The notes under the pieces: generated by a model
What the model saw: only the letters and a program-made list of their open reading frames with translations
Database searches by the model: none
What the model was told of the DNA's origin: nothing
Position numbers and translations under genes: made by a program
In this document: positions 25,041 through 34,400 of the stretch, piece by piece
Layout of the letters: each line of letters opens with the position of its first letter
Position numbering within the stretch: the first letter of the stretch is position 1
Assembly (NCBI RefSeq): GCF_016862675.1
Contig: NZ_BONK01000006.1
Coordinates: 62,001-126,000, forward strand
Reading direction: 5' to 3'
DNA length: 64,000 bases
DNA from: Cellulomonas chitinilytica
GTDB taxonomy: Bacteria; Actinomycetota; Actinomycetes; Actinomycetales; Cellulomonadaceae

Positions 25041-25396
25041 AGGGCGTCACCAATGCCGTTGAACCGTTCCGCCTGGTACTCGTCCATCACCTCGTAGTGC
25101 GTCGCGTTGTCACGCAACTTCTGAGCATGGTCCTGGGCTGACGCCGACGCGTTCTGGAGGCTCAGCGACCAGTGGCGCGCGAACCGGTACGCGGCTGAGA
25201 TGACGGCACGCGCGCCGTACGAGGGCCGATCAAGGAGAAGCCCGGCGCGCTCGGCCGCAGAGATGTCGTCGGACAGCGAGTCGTAGAGTCGGGCGCCGGC
25301 ACGGAGACGATCAGGCGAGACGTGAAAGCCGTCATCCACCCTGACGCCACGTTGCCGGATCTCGCCACCTGGGGTGACGTAGAAGTCGCCGTCCAT
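25037..25396 (-). CDS. small helical WXG100-like partner of the toxin
   Basis: 119 residues from an ATG at 25396 with GGAGG five bases upstream. After a short beta-like N-terminus the protein is mostly helical (SPDRLRAGARLYDSLSDDI, then a helix with FARHW and a final amphipathic helix with YEVMDEYQAERF). Size, helical content and position before a WSG-containing toxin suggest it is the chaperone-like partner needed for type VII export. A classic central W-x-G is absent, so the assignment rests on shape and context. Stop and toxin start overlap. Confidence 0.5.
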   Translation of the reverse strand: MDGDFYVTPGGEIRQRGVRVDDGFHVSPDRLRAGARLYDSLSDDISAAERAGLLLDRPSYGARAVISAAYRFARHWSLSLQNASASAQDHAQKLRDNATHYEVMDEYQAERFNGIGDAL

Positions 25397-25958
25397 GCCG
25401 CCTCCGTCAGTCGTTCCGAACACGTGATGGTAGGGGAGGCGCACGAGTTCGCGGCGACCGGGTCGCCCGGGATGCCGAACCGGCCCCGTGTCGCACATCA
25501 GCTGGCAGACGACTGTCCCGCATCACCCGACCGAGGACACGTGTCTGGCGAGCGTGTCTGGCGAGCGCCTCGTGAGTACTTTCCTTACTGACTCAAGGCG
25601 CGCGGCTCCGCCGCGCGCGGTCGGCCTCCCGGGCGGGGCCCCGCGCTCCGCTCGCAAGCTCGCTGCGCGCACCCCACCCGTCCAGCCGACCACACACGAC
25701 GAAAGCGGCCCCGAGCCATCCCCGGAACCGCTGCTACCCACCGCCGACTTGCACCGTCCTGACCGCCCGGCCCCGCACCGACCGCCGATCGTCCGGCCGT
25801 CTCCGGCCCGCATCAAGGGCGCCTACGGCGTCGCTCCGCGATGGCTGCGCCACCCTTGACCCGGACCTCCGACGACCGAGGGTGCTCCGCTATCGGTCCG
25901 ATGCCTCCGAATGGCTGACCTCGTTGATCCCGCCGGCACGAGATGCGACTCTCCGTCC
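25397..25958. other. gap at the probable right border of the island
   Basis: 562 bp with no supported gene. It holds a perfect 9-bp hairpin with a 3-base loop at 25598-25618 (GCGCGCGGC-tcc-GCCGCGCGC). GC content climbs across this stretch. I looked for a tRNA gene or a tRNA 3'-end copy, as expected for an AICE attachment site, and found none. Confidence 0.4.
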
Positions 25959-26144
25959 GTGACGACAGGCAAAGCTGCCAGGACGGGTTTCTGGCACCAG
26001 GTCGGCGGGCCGTTCCGAGCCATCGGCCGCGCCGTTGCCCGCAGGTGGACCGTCTTCGACACCATCGACCTGACCGTCGCCGTCGGACGAGGCATCGCCT
26101 GGGTGTTCCGCGCGCTCGGCCGAGCGATCTCCGACCGGTACTGA
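25959..26144 (+). CDS. small basic amphipathic protein of unknown function
   Basis: 61 residues from a GTG at 25959; an ATG at 25911 in frame would add 16 residues of unlikely composition. The sequence alternates Arg/Lys with aromatic and aliphatic residues (FWHQVGGPFRAIGRAVARRW, then IAWVFRALGRAISDRY), which would make two amphipathic or membrane-surface helices. No family recognised. It stands alone near the island border and is not clearly part of any operon, so it may be either the last island gene or the first chromosomal one. Confidence 0.4.
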   Translation: MTTGKAARTGFWHQVGGPFRAIGRAVARRWTVFDTIDLTVAVGRGIAWVFRALGRAISDRY

Positions 26145-26477
26145 CACCCACCCCGTACCCACATTTGGCCTCCAGTTTCCAACCCGAGCGCGACGGACAA
26201 CGTGTAACGCATTACACGGCCAAACAACACGTACTCCCAGGTCAGCGCCACCTCGTCACCTCCCGTCGACCCCATCAAACTCGAGCCCATCAACCCCACC
26301 GCTACCGCCACTCGACAGCCCGAACCCTGGACCAGGGTCCGGGCTGTCGACGTTCCGGGCACCACGCCGCACCCGGCACGTGCCCCACGTCCGGGCGTAT
26401 CAGGCCGAACGACACGGTCCTCCTTGCCGGTGGCGCCGCGTGCGGTGCGCGGTGCCACCGTGACCGGGAGGCACGCT
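26145..26477. other. intergenic region with an operator-like palindrome and a long hairpin
   Basis: No gene seen. A perfect inverted repeat CGTGTAA-CGCA-TTACACG lies at 26201-26218, the size and shape of a TetR or MarR operator. At 26312-26350 an almost perfect 39-base palindrome (TCGACAGCCCG, one mismatch, ACCCTGG, loop A, and the complements) could be a terminator or a recombination relic. GC content rises sharply just after it. Confidence 0.5.
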
Positions 26478-27242
26478 GTGAGCACCACGGACGACCCGAG
26501 CGAGGACGCCGGGCGCATCCCTGAGGGACCGGCCCCGAGCAGCGACGACGTCCGGGCGGCGACACCCGCGCCGCCGCCCCCGGTCGGCCCGCCCGGGATG
26601 GGCGCGGAGGACTGGCGCGGCGGTCGAGGAGCGCCGGGCTGGTCGGGTCCCGGGTACGGGCAGCCCGACCGGTCGTCGAGCCGGAGGTCCTTGCTCCTCG
26701 GGGTCGCGGCGGGTGCGGGCGGGGTCGTCGTGCTGGGGGCGCTCGCGTTCGCGCTGTGGCCGGACGGTGCGCCCGACGCGGGCGCCGCGGCGCAGCCCGC
26801 CGCTGTGACGAGCTCGGCGCCGGCTCCCGCGAGCCCGTCTCCAACGGCCGCGCCGACGACCCCGACGGTCGCGGTGGTGGACCGGGTCCTGCCGGCGACG
26901 CAGGTGTGGACCGCGATGGGTGTCTCGTGCGTGACGGGGGACGTGCTGAGCATCGCGGTGGCCGGGTCGGTGTCGCACGACCAGACGCTCGCGGGGACGG
27001 TCGGGCCGACGGGGCTGCTGGACCCGGGCTTCCACAAGTTCAACGTCGAGGGGTTCCCGGACGCGCACACGATGACGGTCATCGGCAGCCTCGGCCAGGA
27101 CCCGGGCACGTTCTTCGTCGTGGGGGAGGGGGCCACGTACGTCTGCCCGCACGACGGTGAGCTGAACCTCGGTGTGAACGACCGTGGGGTGCAGAACAAC
27201 AGCGGGGCGTTCCTGGCGACGATCACGCTCACGCACGGCTGA
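26478..27242 (+). CDS. membrane-anchored protein with LecA-like lectin domain
   Basis: 254 residues from the GTG at 26478, which has GGGAGG upstream. An Asp/Pro-rich cytosolic N-terminus (about 1-75) precedes one transmembrane anchor (about 79-101, LLLGVAAGAGGVVVLGALAF) and a Pro/Ser/Ala-rich external stalk. The C-terminal 115 residues resemble the PA-IL/LecA galactose-binding fold: V-W-T-x-x-G-V-x-C-x-x-G-D-x-L-x-I, MTVIGSLG, FFVVGEGATY, ELNLGVNDRG then NNSGAF. Sugar or glycan binding on the outer face is likely. Its stop lies 3 bp from the stop of the convergent PPOX gene. Confidence 0.7.
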   Translation: MSTTDDPSEDAGRIPEGPAPSSDDVRAATPAPPPPVGPPGMGAEDWRGGRGAPGWSGPGYGQPDRSSSRRSLLLGVAAGAGGVVVLGALAFALWPDGAPDAGAAAQPAAVTSSAPAPASPSPTAAPTTPTVAVVDRVLPATQVWTAMGVSCVTGDVLSIAVAGSVSHDQTLAGTVGPTGLLDPGFHKFNVEGFPDAHTMTVIGSLGQDPGTFFVVGEGATYVCPHDGELNLGVNDRGVQNNSGAFLATITLTHG

Positions 27243-27245
27243 CCG

Positions 27246-27662
27246 TCAGCCGCTGCCCGACCATCCCGACCAGCGGCGGACGGAAGCCCACACCACCGGG
27301 CCGGTCGGCGGGAGGGCACGGTACTGCGGGTACCGCCCGACGAGCGCCGCGACGGCCGCCTCATGCTGCGGACCGCCAGCGACGACGACCGCGTCCGCGT
27401 CGGCCCGCACCCACCACAGGGCGGACCAGTCGTCGTCGTACCGGTCGACGAGGAACGCGACCTGCGGGTTGTCGGCGATGTTCCGCAGGCGGCGCAGGTC
27501 GGTGGTCCGTTTGGGCTTGTGGTCGACGGCGTGGACGACGACGTCGTCGTCGAGCAGCGCGAACGTCACGGGGACGAGGTGCGGTTCACCGCCCGCCCCG
27601 GTGGTCGCGAGGACGGCACGGCGGGCGTCGGCGAACAGGTGCCGGCACGAGGCGGGGTCCAC
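27246..27662 (-). CDS. PPOX-class F420-dependent oxidoreductase (TIGR03668-like)
   Basis: 138 residues with the split-barrel flavin-binding pattern of pyridoxamine-phosphate-oxidase relatives: ARRAVLATTGAGGEPHLVPVTFAL at the start, KPKRTTDLRRLRNIADNPQV in the phosphate/cofactor region, then VAFLVDRYDDDWSALWWVRA. The closest family I know is the actinobacterial group with cofactor F420 that reduces small substrates. The final residues, including the WASVRRWSGW stretch, are typical. It follows the L,D-transpeptidase gene on the same strand with a one-base gap, so the two could be co-transcribed without being functionally linked. Confidence 0.8.
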   Translation of the reverse strand: MDPASCRHLFADARRAVLATTGAGGEPHLVPVTFALLDDDVVVHAVDHKPKRTTDLRRLRNIADNPQVAFLVDRYDDDWSALWWVRADADAVVVAGGPQHEAAVAALVGRYPQYRALPPTGPVVWASVRRWSGWSGSG

Positions 27663-27663
27663 G

Positions 27664-28515
27664 TCAGCCGACGGTGACGACGGTGCCGGCGGGTGCCTGC
27701 CAGACGAGGTCGAGCACGTCGTCGCCGACGCGGACGCACCCGTTCGACACCTCGCCGGTGCCGCGCAGGGTCGTGGTGTGGATCGCGGTCACGGCGGTGC
27801 CGGTGGGCTTGTCGTAGTGATCGATCGACTCGCTCTGCGTGGACAGCGGCAGGACGCGCGGGGTCGTCGTGCCGGGTTCGAGCCAGCGGACGCCGAGCAG
27901 GAACGAGAGCCCGGCGGGGGTGGGGGTCGCGGCGCTGCCGGTGGCCTTGACGGGGAACTGCTGGGTGCCGGCGGGGCTCGTGACGGTGATCGTCTGGCCC
28001 GCGGTGTCGACGTGGACGCTCCAGTCGGTGCCGGCCGGTGTGGTGTCGGCGGCGTGGATCCATGCGGTGCGGCCGTTGACCTGGGCGCGGTCCTCGGAGG
28101 GGAGCGCGCCGCGGGTCGCGACGAGCACGCGCAGCCAGCCGTCGTGCTCGTCGAGCACGGGCAGGGTCGTCGCCTCGCCGAGGGTGGTCGTCGGGACGAC
28201 GCCGACGGGGGTGCCCTCGGGCCGGTCGTAGGCGGCGGCGGGTTGCGAGACCACCGCGGTCTGCCAGACGCCGAGCGACGGGTCCGCGTTGCGCCGGGGG
28301 GACAGGCCGTCCGTGCCGGGCAGGCCGGCGACGACGTGCAGCGGGTCGACGACCGGCAGGGTGCTGAGGTCCGGGGGCGGGGCGGGGACCGCGGCCTTCT
28401 CGACCGTGACGGGCGCGTGCACGACGACGGCCGCGGGAGGCTCGACCGGTCCGGCGCACGCACCGAGCACGGCTGCGGCGACCACGACCGCGCCCGTGAG
28501 CCACCTGCGTCGCAC
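27664..28515 (-). CDS. L,D-transpeptidase (YkuD) lipoprotein
   Basis: 283 residues from the GTG at 28515, preceded by GGGGGG. A lipoprotein signal RRRWLTGAVVVAAAVLGAC places the lipobox LGAC at about residues 18-21. The C-terminal YkuD domain has the catalytic pattern H-x13-S-x-GCVR (IHTTTLRGTGEVSNGCVRV), with Cys as nucleophile. A bacterial SH3-like segment may lie in the middle. The enzyme makes 3-3 cross-links in peptidoglycan or attaches proteins to it. Longer frames upstream are open because of a 12-bp repeat but have no signal peptide at their start. Confidence 0.85.
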   Translation of the reverse strand: MRRRWLTGAVVVAAAVLGACAGPVEPPAAVVVHAPVTVEKAAVPAPPPDLSTLPVVDPLHVVAGLPGTDGLSPRRNADPSLGVWQTAVVSQPAAAYDRPEGTPVGVVPTTTLGEATTLPVLDEHDGWLRVLVATRGALPSEDRAQVNGRTAWIHAADTTPAGTDWSVHVDTAGQTITVTSPAGTQQFPVKATGSAATPTPAGLSFLLGVRWLEPGTTTPRVLPLSTQSESIDHYDKPTGTAVTAIHTTTLRGTGEVSNGCVRVGDDVLDLVWQAPAGTVVTVG

Positions 28516-28531
28516 CCGTGCACCCCCCGTC

Positions 28532-28579
28532 GTCCCGACCACAGTCCCGAGGACTGTCCCGACCACTGTCCCGACCATC
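28532..28579. repeat. four 12-bp tandem repeats upstream of the L,D-transpeptidase gene
   Basis: Units GTCCCGACCACA, GTCCCGAGGACT, GTCCCGACCACT and GTCCCGACCATC, head to tail, in the 5' region of the transpeptidase gene (minus strand). The unit is about one helical turn, so they could be protein sites or simply a slippage product. Confidence 0.9.
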
Positions 28580-28675
28580 GTGCGCCAGCCGGGGACGGAT
28601 GCCCAGGTCTGTCCACCTGAGAGCGTCCTGAGGGGTCCGGGTCGGCGGCGGCGGACGTCGCTAGCGTCGACCCGC

Positions 28676-29200
28676 ATGGGGGTGCCGTCGACGTGGGGTG
28701 CGCGGCCGGACGAGGTCGCGCGGCGGTACCCGTGCGACGAGGCGATGCCCGGCGCACCGGCGCGGTGGCTGCGCGCGGTGGACGTCGACGCGCCGGCGTC
28801 CGTCGTGTGGCCCTGGCTCTGCCAGCTGCGGCTGGCGCCGTACAGCTACGACCTGGTGGACAACGGCGGCCGGCGCAGCCCCCGGCTGCGTGACCCGCGC
28901 TGCGAGGCGCTGGAGATCGGGCAGCGGTTCATGCGGATCTTCGTGCTCGACGCGTTCTCGCCCGGCCAGGAGCTGACGGTCCGGATCGACGACCCGCGGG
29001 CGCTGCGGCTGTTCGGGGAGGTGGTCGTCACCTATCGGGTGGACGACGAGCCGGGCGGCCGGTCGCGGCTCGTCGCCGCGCTGCGGGCCGACGACGCGGG
29101 GCGGCGGTGGGGGCCGTGGCGGCGACGGGTCCTCGTGTGGGGTGACCTCGTGATGATGCGCAAGCAGCTGCGCACGCTCGCCGCGCTCGCCGCGCGCTGA
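28676..29200 (+). CDS. SRPBCC (polyketide cyclase/START-like) family protein
   Basis: 174 residues from an ATG at 28676 that follows a TAGCGT -10 box by eight bases, so the transcript may be leaderless. The sequence has the SRPBCC layout: D-V-D-A-P-A-S-V-V-W-P-W-L-C-Q-L near residue 35, a central LVDNGG and FMRIFVLDAFSPGQELTVRI strand pair, and a C-terminal long helix ending MMRKQLRTLAALAAR. Such proteins bind small hydrophobic ligands. No partner gene indicates the ligand. It is divergent from the transpeptidase gene. Confidence 0.7.
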   Translation: MGVPSTWGARPDEVARRYPCDEAMPGAPARWLRAVDVDAPASVVWPWLCQLRLAPYSYDLVDNGGRRSPRLRDPRCEALEIGQRFMRIFVLDAFSPGQELTVRIDDPRALRLFGEVVVTYRVDDEPGGRSRLVAALRADDAGRRWGPWRRRVLVWGDLVMMRKQLRTLAALAAR

Positions 29201-29387
29201 ACGCCACCCGAACGGCCGACCGTCGGTGTTCGTTCGTCCGGCAGGTGGCGTCGGCGGGGTACCTTCTGCCGACTTGAGGTGCGCGAGGCGGAGCGGGACC
29301 TTCACGACGAGCTGGCGACGGCGTCCGGACACGAACGGCAGGAGCAGAGGACCATGCGCGGACCGACCCGGGCGGAGGTGCTCTGAC

Positions 29388-29807
29388 ATGGCGTGCCTGT
29401 TCTGCGAGATCGTCGCCGGCCGGATCGAGGCGTCCGTCGTCCACAGCGACGACCTCGTCATCGCGATCATGGATCTCCACCCGGTCAGCCCGGGTCACGT
29501 CCTCGTCATCCCCCGGAAGCACTCGGAGGCGATCACCGACCTCCCGCGGGCCGAGATGGCCCGTGTCGCGGAGGTGGCGGGGACGCTCGCCCGGGCCGTC
29601 AGGGGGGCCTTCCCCGAGACGGAGGGGATCAACCTCCTCATGTCGGAGGGCGCGGCGGCGGCCCAGTCGGTGTTCCACTCCCACATGCACGTGATCCCGC
29701 GGGTGACCGGTGACGGGATGCAGCTCTCCTCGCCCGCCCGCGCGGTGTCGCGAGCCGAGCTCGACGCCGCGTCGGACGCGGTCCGGCGTGGCCTGCCCGG
29801 TGAGTGA
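29388..29807 (+). CDS. HIT-family nucleotide hydrolase
   Basis: 139 residues. The N-terminal CLFCEIVAG knuckle and the catalytic triad HSHMHV (about residues 98-103) identify a HINT/Fhit-type HIT protein, which removes groups from adenosine phosphoramidates or dinucleotides. The segment between (LHPVSPGHVLVIPRKH) is the usual HIT strand-helix. The length is normal for the family. I chose the ATG at 29388 because the CxxC segment begins directly after it; upstream codons in frame do not resemble the family. A hairpin at 29983-30001 lies between this gene and the convergent monooxygenase gene. Confidence 0.9.
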   Translation: MACLFCEIVAGRIEASVVHSDDLVIAIMDLHPVSPGHVLVIPRKHSEAITDLPRAEMARVAEVAGTLARAVRGAFPETEGINLLMSEGAAAAQSVFHSHMHVIPRVTGDGMQLSSPARAVSRAELDAASDAVRRGLPGE

Positions 29808-29982
29808 TCCCGCGGGTCTGCCCGCCGACCAGATCGTCGAGTCGTTCCCGCACAGGCCTCGTCGGGCCGAGCAACCGGTGGACATGGAGACAGCGGGGGC
29901 CGCGACCCGCTGACGGGGGGTTGTCAGTGGGCCGCGGTGTCGGTGGCTGGAGCACCTCTTCCGCACATTCCTCGCATAGCGG

Positions 29983-30001
29983 GCGCCGTGCAAGACGGCG
30001 C
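29983..30001. terminator. hairpin between convergent genes
   Basis: GCGCCGT-gcaag-ACGGCGC, a perfect 7-bp stem just before the stop of the monooxygenase gene and after the HIT gene. No T-run, as usual in very GC-rich hosts. Confidence 0.5.
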
Positions 30002-30011
30002 GCCGATCGTC

Positions 30012-31217
30012 TCATCCGAGGTGGGCCCGCACGGCGGCGGCCGTCGCCGCGGCGTCGCCGGGCATCCCGACGAGGTTCGACGAGCACCGCCGGACCATCC
30101 ACCGCAGGCCCATGAACCACAGCCCGGCCAGCGGGGACGCGCCCGAGGTGTGCCGCGGGACGCCGCCGTCGAGCAGCTCGTCGGGCAGCCAGCGGTGGCT
30201 GCCGCCCATGCCGGTGCACCAGACGACCGTCGTCACGCCCTCGGCGCGCAGGTCGAGCTCGTCGACGTCCCGGACGGGGTAGTCGAACGGCTCGTCGGGC
30301 GCGTCGGGCGGCGAGTCGAGCCCCAGCCGCTCGATCGCCCGGTCGGCCATCGAGCGGGCCCGTTCGGCGAACGCCTCGGCGAACGCGACGCAGTCGCCGA
30401 CGGAGCGGTCCACGTGCAGGCGGCCGTCGGCGGCGCCCGTGACGCGCCCGACGAGCTCGACGCCGTCGACCGCGAGCCGGCGCAGGTCGAGGTCGTGGTC
30501 GCCGCCCGGCGGGAGCAGCGGGTTCGGCATGCGCGTCATCGCCGGGTCGGGGAGGTCCTCGGGCCGCTGGTCGAAGAACCCGGCCTCCCGGAGCCACTCG
30601 ATCATCGGCCGCCCGCGGTACGGGGTCGGCAGCCGCCCGACCGGTGAGGCGGACAGCAGCACCCGCCGGCCGTCGGACACGAGGTCCTCGACGACCTGCG
30701 CCCCGGTCTGGCCGCTGCCGACGACGAGCACCGCACCCGCGGGCAGCGCGCCGGGGGAGCGATAGGACGCGCCAGTCAGCTGGGTCGTCCGGCGCGGCAG
30801 CGCCTGGGCCGCCGGAGGGAGGCGCGGGACGTTCTCGGAGCCCGTCGCCACGACCACGGAGCGGGTCCGGACGGGGCCGTCGGACGTCGTCAGGACGAGC
30901 TCGCCGTCGTGAGGCGCCAGGCCCGTGACGTCGACGCCCGCGCGCACCGGGCACCGCCCGGCCACCGTGTCGAGGTGCCGGACGACGTCGTCCCGGCCGG
31001 TGTACTCGTCGTCCGGCAGCGGGCCGAGCAGCTGGTTCATCGAGCCGGGCGTGTTCAGCCGGAACGAGTCCCACCGGTGCGCGCGCCACGACTCCCCGAC
31101 CCGGTCGCGCTCCAGCACGACGTGGTCGACGCCCTCCTCGGCGAGGGCCGCGCTCGCGGCCAGCCCGGCGGGGCCGGCGCCGACGACGACGCAGTCGACG
31201 GTGCCCATCGCGGTCAC
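30012..31217 (-). CDS. flavin-containing monooxygenase-like oxidoreductase
   Basis: 401 residues. An N-terminal FAD-binding Rossmann motif VVVGAGPAGLAASAALAEEG (about residues 10-29), the family pattern GESWRAHRWDSFRLNTPGSM, and a second dinucleotide-binding motif VLVVGSGQTGAQVVEDL (about 185-201) place it among YUCCA/FMO-like single-component monooxygenases. VVWCTGMGG near residue 330 and the C-terminal FMGLRW are also typical. Substrate unknown. Start taken at the first ATG (31217); a second ATG three codons later (31208) is equally good. It diverges from the large unknown gene at 31422. Confidence 0.8.
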   Translation of the reverse strand: MTAMGTVDCVVVGAGPAGLAASAALAEEGVDHVVLERDRVGESWRAHRWDSFRLNTPGSMNQLLGPLPDDEYTGRDDVVRHLDTVAGRCPVRAGVDVTGLAPHDGELVLTTSDGPVRTRSVVVATGSENVPRLPPAAQALPRRTTQLTGASYRSPGALPAGAVLVVGSGQTGAQVVEDLVSDGRRVLLSASPVGRLPTPYRGRPMIEWLREAGFFDQRPEDLPDPAMTRMPNPLLPPGGDHDLDLRRLAVDGVELVGRVTGAADGRLHVDRSVGDCVAFAEAFAERARSMADRAIERLGLDSPPDAPDEPFDYPVRDVDELDLRAEGVTTVVWCTGMGGSHRWLPDELLDGGVPRHTSGASPLAGLWFMGLRWMVRRCSSNLVGMPGDAAATAAAVRAHLG

Positions 31218-31421
31218 CTCCGTGACCAGGGTCCACCCGCGCGCGCAGTGCGTCGAGGGGTGTCAAGACCTGCGCGGCCAAGAATTGGTGACACGTGACA
31301 CCTCGATTCCATTGCCGGGCCGGTGCCGCGCGTGTCATGGTGTGGGAGCGCGTCCACAGGCGGGCGCAGCGCAGGCCGGGACGGACCACCGCAGCGATCG
31401 TCCCCGAGTGAAGGAAACCGC

Positions 31422-34400
31422 ATGTCGTCGCAGACACTGACGTCCGCTTCCACCCCTCCGGACGCCGAGGAGCCGGCCGCGCAGGTCGCCGTCCCGGTGA
31501 GCGGACCCGTGGACCTCGACGGGCGCCGGTTCTACCGGATCACCGCGTACGACGAGCTGCCGCCGTTCTTCATGACGCTCATCGGTGCGAGCGACCTGTG
31601 GCTGTTCATCTCGAGCACCGGCGGGCTCACGGCCGGCCGTGAGGAGTCGGACCGGGCGCTGTTCCCGTACACGACGGAGGACAAGGTCGCGCAGGGCGCC
31701 GGACGCACCGGCGGGCTGACGCTGCTGCGCGTGTCCGCGCCCGACGGGAGCACCCGGTTCTGGCAGCCGTTCGCCGAGCGTCGACCGGGCGACCCCGACG
31801 TCGAGCGCAACCTCTACAAGGACTTCCTCGGCACCACCCTCGTGTTCGAGGAGTCGCGCCCCGACCTCGGGCTGCGCGTGCGGGTGTCCTGGCAGACGAG
31901 CGCGCGGTACGGGGTCGTGCGCGGCGTCGAGCTCACGTCGGCGACGGACCGCACGGTCGCCGTCGAGCTGCTCGACGGGTTCGTCGACCTGCTGCCGTCC
32001 GGCGTCACCGCGCAGACGCAGAACGAGTTCAGCGTGCTCATCGACGCGTACAAGCGGGCCGAGGTCGACCCCGCGACGGGCCTCGGCATCCTGTACATGA
32101 ACTCGTCGCTGACGGACAAGTCCGACCCGAGCGAGTCGCTCGCGGCGACCGTGTCCTGGCAGGTCGGGCTCGAGGGCGTCGAGCACCTGCTGTCCACGGG
32201 CCAGGTCGGCGCGTTCTCGGCGGGCCGTCCCGTGACCGGCGAGCGCGAGGTCCGCGGCCTGAAGGGTGCGCACCTGGTGCACACCCGGCTGACCCTCGCG
32301 GCCGGGGAGCAGCGCCGGTGGCGGTTCGTCGCCGACGTCGACCACAGCGCCGCCGACGTCGTCCGGCTCCAGGTGGAGCTCGCCGACCGGACGGAGCTCG
32401 AGGCCCGGCTGGCCGCCGACGTCGAGCGCACCCGCGAGGGCCTCGACGGGCTCGTCGCGACGGCCGACGCCGCGCAGCTCACCGGCGAGGAGCTCGCGAC
32501 CGCCCACCACGGCGCGAACGTCCTGTTCAACGTCATGCGCGGCGGCCTCCCGGTCGACGGGTACACCGTGCAGACCGCCGACCTGCGCGCGTTCGTCGCC
32601 CAGCGCAGCCCGCGGACCGCCGCCCGCTGCGCCGCCGAGCTCGTCTCGTGGCCCGCCGCCGCGGACGTCGACGCGCTCGTCGAGCGGGCGCAGGCGTCCG
32701 GCGACCCGGACCTGCTGCGGCTCGTGCGCGAGTACCTGCCGCTGACGTTCAGCCGCCGGCACGGCGACCCGAGCCGCCCGTGGAACAAGTTCCGCATCGC
32801 GCTCACCGACGACAAGGGCAACCCCCGCGTCGACTTCCAGGGCAACTGGCGGGACATCTTCCAGAACTGGGAGGCCCTCGCCTGGTCGTTCCCGGAGTAC
32901 GTCGAGTCGATGGTCGCCGTGTTCCTCGACGCCACGACGGCCGACGGCTACAACCCGTACCGGATCTCGCGGTCCGGCATCGACTGGGAGGTGCCCGAGC
33001 CGTCGAACCCGTGGGCGAACATCGGCTACTGGAGCGACCACCAGATCATCTACCTCGTCAAGCTCCTCGAGGCGTCGCACCGGTTCCACCCCGGCCGGCT
33101 CGAAGGGCTCGTCGACAGCGCCGTGTTCACGCACGCCGACGTCCCGTACCGCATCGCGTCGTACGCCGACACGCTCGTCGACCCGATCGAGACCATCACG
33201 TTCGACCTCGAGGCCGAGGAGCGCGTCGAGCGCCGTCTGGCGACCGAGGGCGCGGACGGCCGCCTCGTGCACGGGTTCGACGGCGACCTCGTCCGGGTGA
33301 CGCTGGGGGAGAAGCTGCTGCTGCTGATCCTCGCGAAGGTCGTCAACCTCGTGCCCGACGGCGGCATCTGGATGAACACCCAGCGCCCCGAGTGGAACGA
33401 CGCGAACAACGCGCTCGTCGGCAAGGGCGTCTCCGTCGTCACGCTCGCGTACCTGCGTCGTGCGCTCACCCTCGCCCGAGACCTGCTGGCCGACGACCTC
33501 ACCGTCACGACCGAGCTGTCCGGGCTGCTCACCGACGTGTACGCGGCGCTCGAGGCGCACGTCGGGACGGTCGACGGCGGGTTCGACGACCTCGGCCGTC
33601 GCCGCGTGATGGACGCGCTCGGCGCCGCGGGCACCGACTACCGGACGCGCGTCTACGCCGGGTTCGACGGCCGCCGCACCACGGTCGACGCCGCCTCCGT
33701 GAAGGCGTTCCTCGACGTCGCGCAGCGGTACGTCGACGCCGCCCTGCGGGCCAACCGCCGCGAGGACGGGCTGTACCACTCGTACAACCTGCTCGACCTG
33801 CGCGACGGCCGGGCCGTGGTCGGCCGGCTGCAGGAGATGATCGAGGGCCAGGTCGCGGTGCTGTCCGCGGGCGTCCTGAGCCCGGCCGAGGCGCTCGACC
33901 TGGTCGGGGCCGTGCGGCGCAGCCGCCTCTACCGCGCCGACCAGCACAGCTACACGCTGTACCCCGACAAGGAGCTGCCGAGCTTCCTGGAGCGCAACCG
34001 GATCACCGCCGAGCAGGCCGCGGCGTGCCCGCTCGTCGACGAGCTCGTGCAGGCCGGCGACACCTCGCTCGTGCTGCGCGACGTGCGCGGCGTGCACCGG
34101 TTCGCGCCCGGGCTGCACAACGCCCGCGACGTCGAGGCGGCGCTCGACGCGCTGCCCGACGCCCCGTCGCCGGCCGGGCGGGCCGCGCTGCTCGACGTGT
34201 TCGAGCAGGTGTTCCACCACGCCGAGTTCACCGGCCGGTCCGGGTCGTTCTTCGCGTACGAGGGGCTCGGCAGCATCTACTGGCACATGGTGTCGAAGCT
34301 GCTGCTCGCGATCCAGGAGAACGTCGAGCGTGCCGTCGCGGACGGTGCCGACCCCGCCGTCGTCGCCGGCCTGGTGGACGCCTACGAGGACGTCCGTCTG

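Noticed and set aside
25397-26477. Search for a tRNA gene or tRNA 3' end as AICE attachment site
   Set aside because: No T-arm-like GGTTC-x-A-x-x-C sequence or acceptor stem could be found on either strand.
31290-31310. Palindrome-like GGTGACACGTGACACC upstream of the large gene
   Set aside because: Only the central CACGTG is truly symmetric; the arms are direct rather than inverted repeats.
29638-31437. A 599-codon minus-strand frame overlapping the monooxygenase
   Set aside because: Different frame from the monooxygenase, which has two clear Rossmann motifs; the longer frame is low-complexity.
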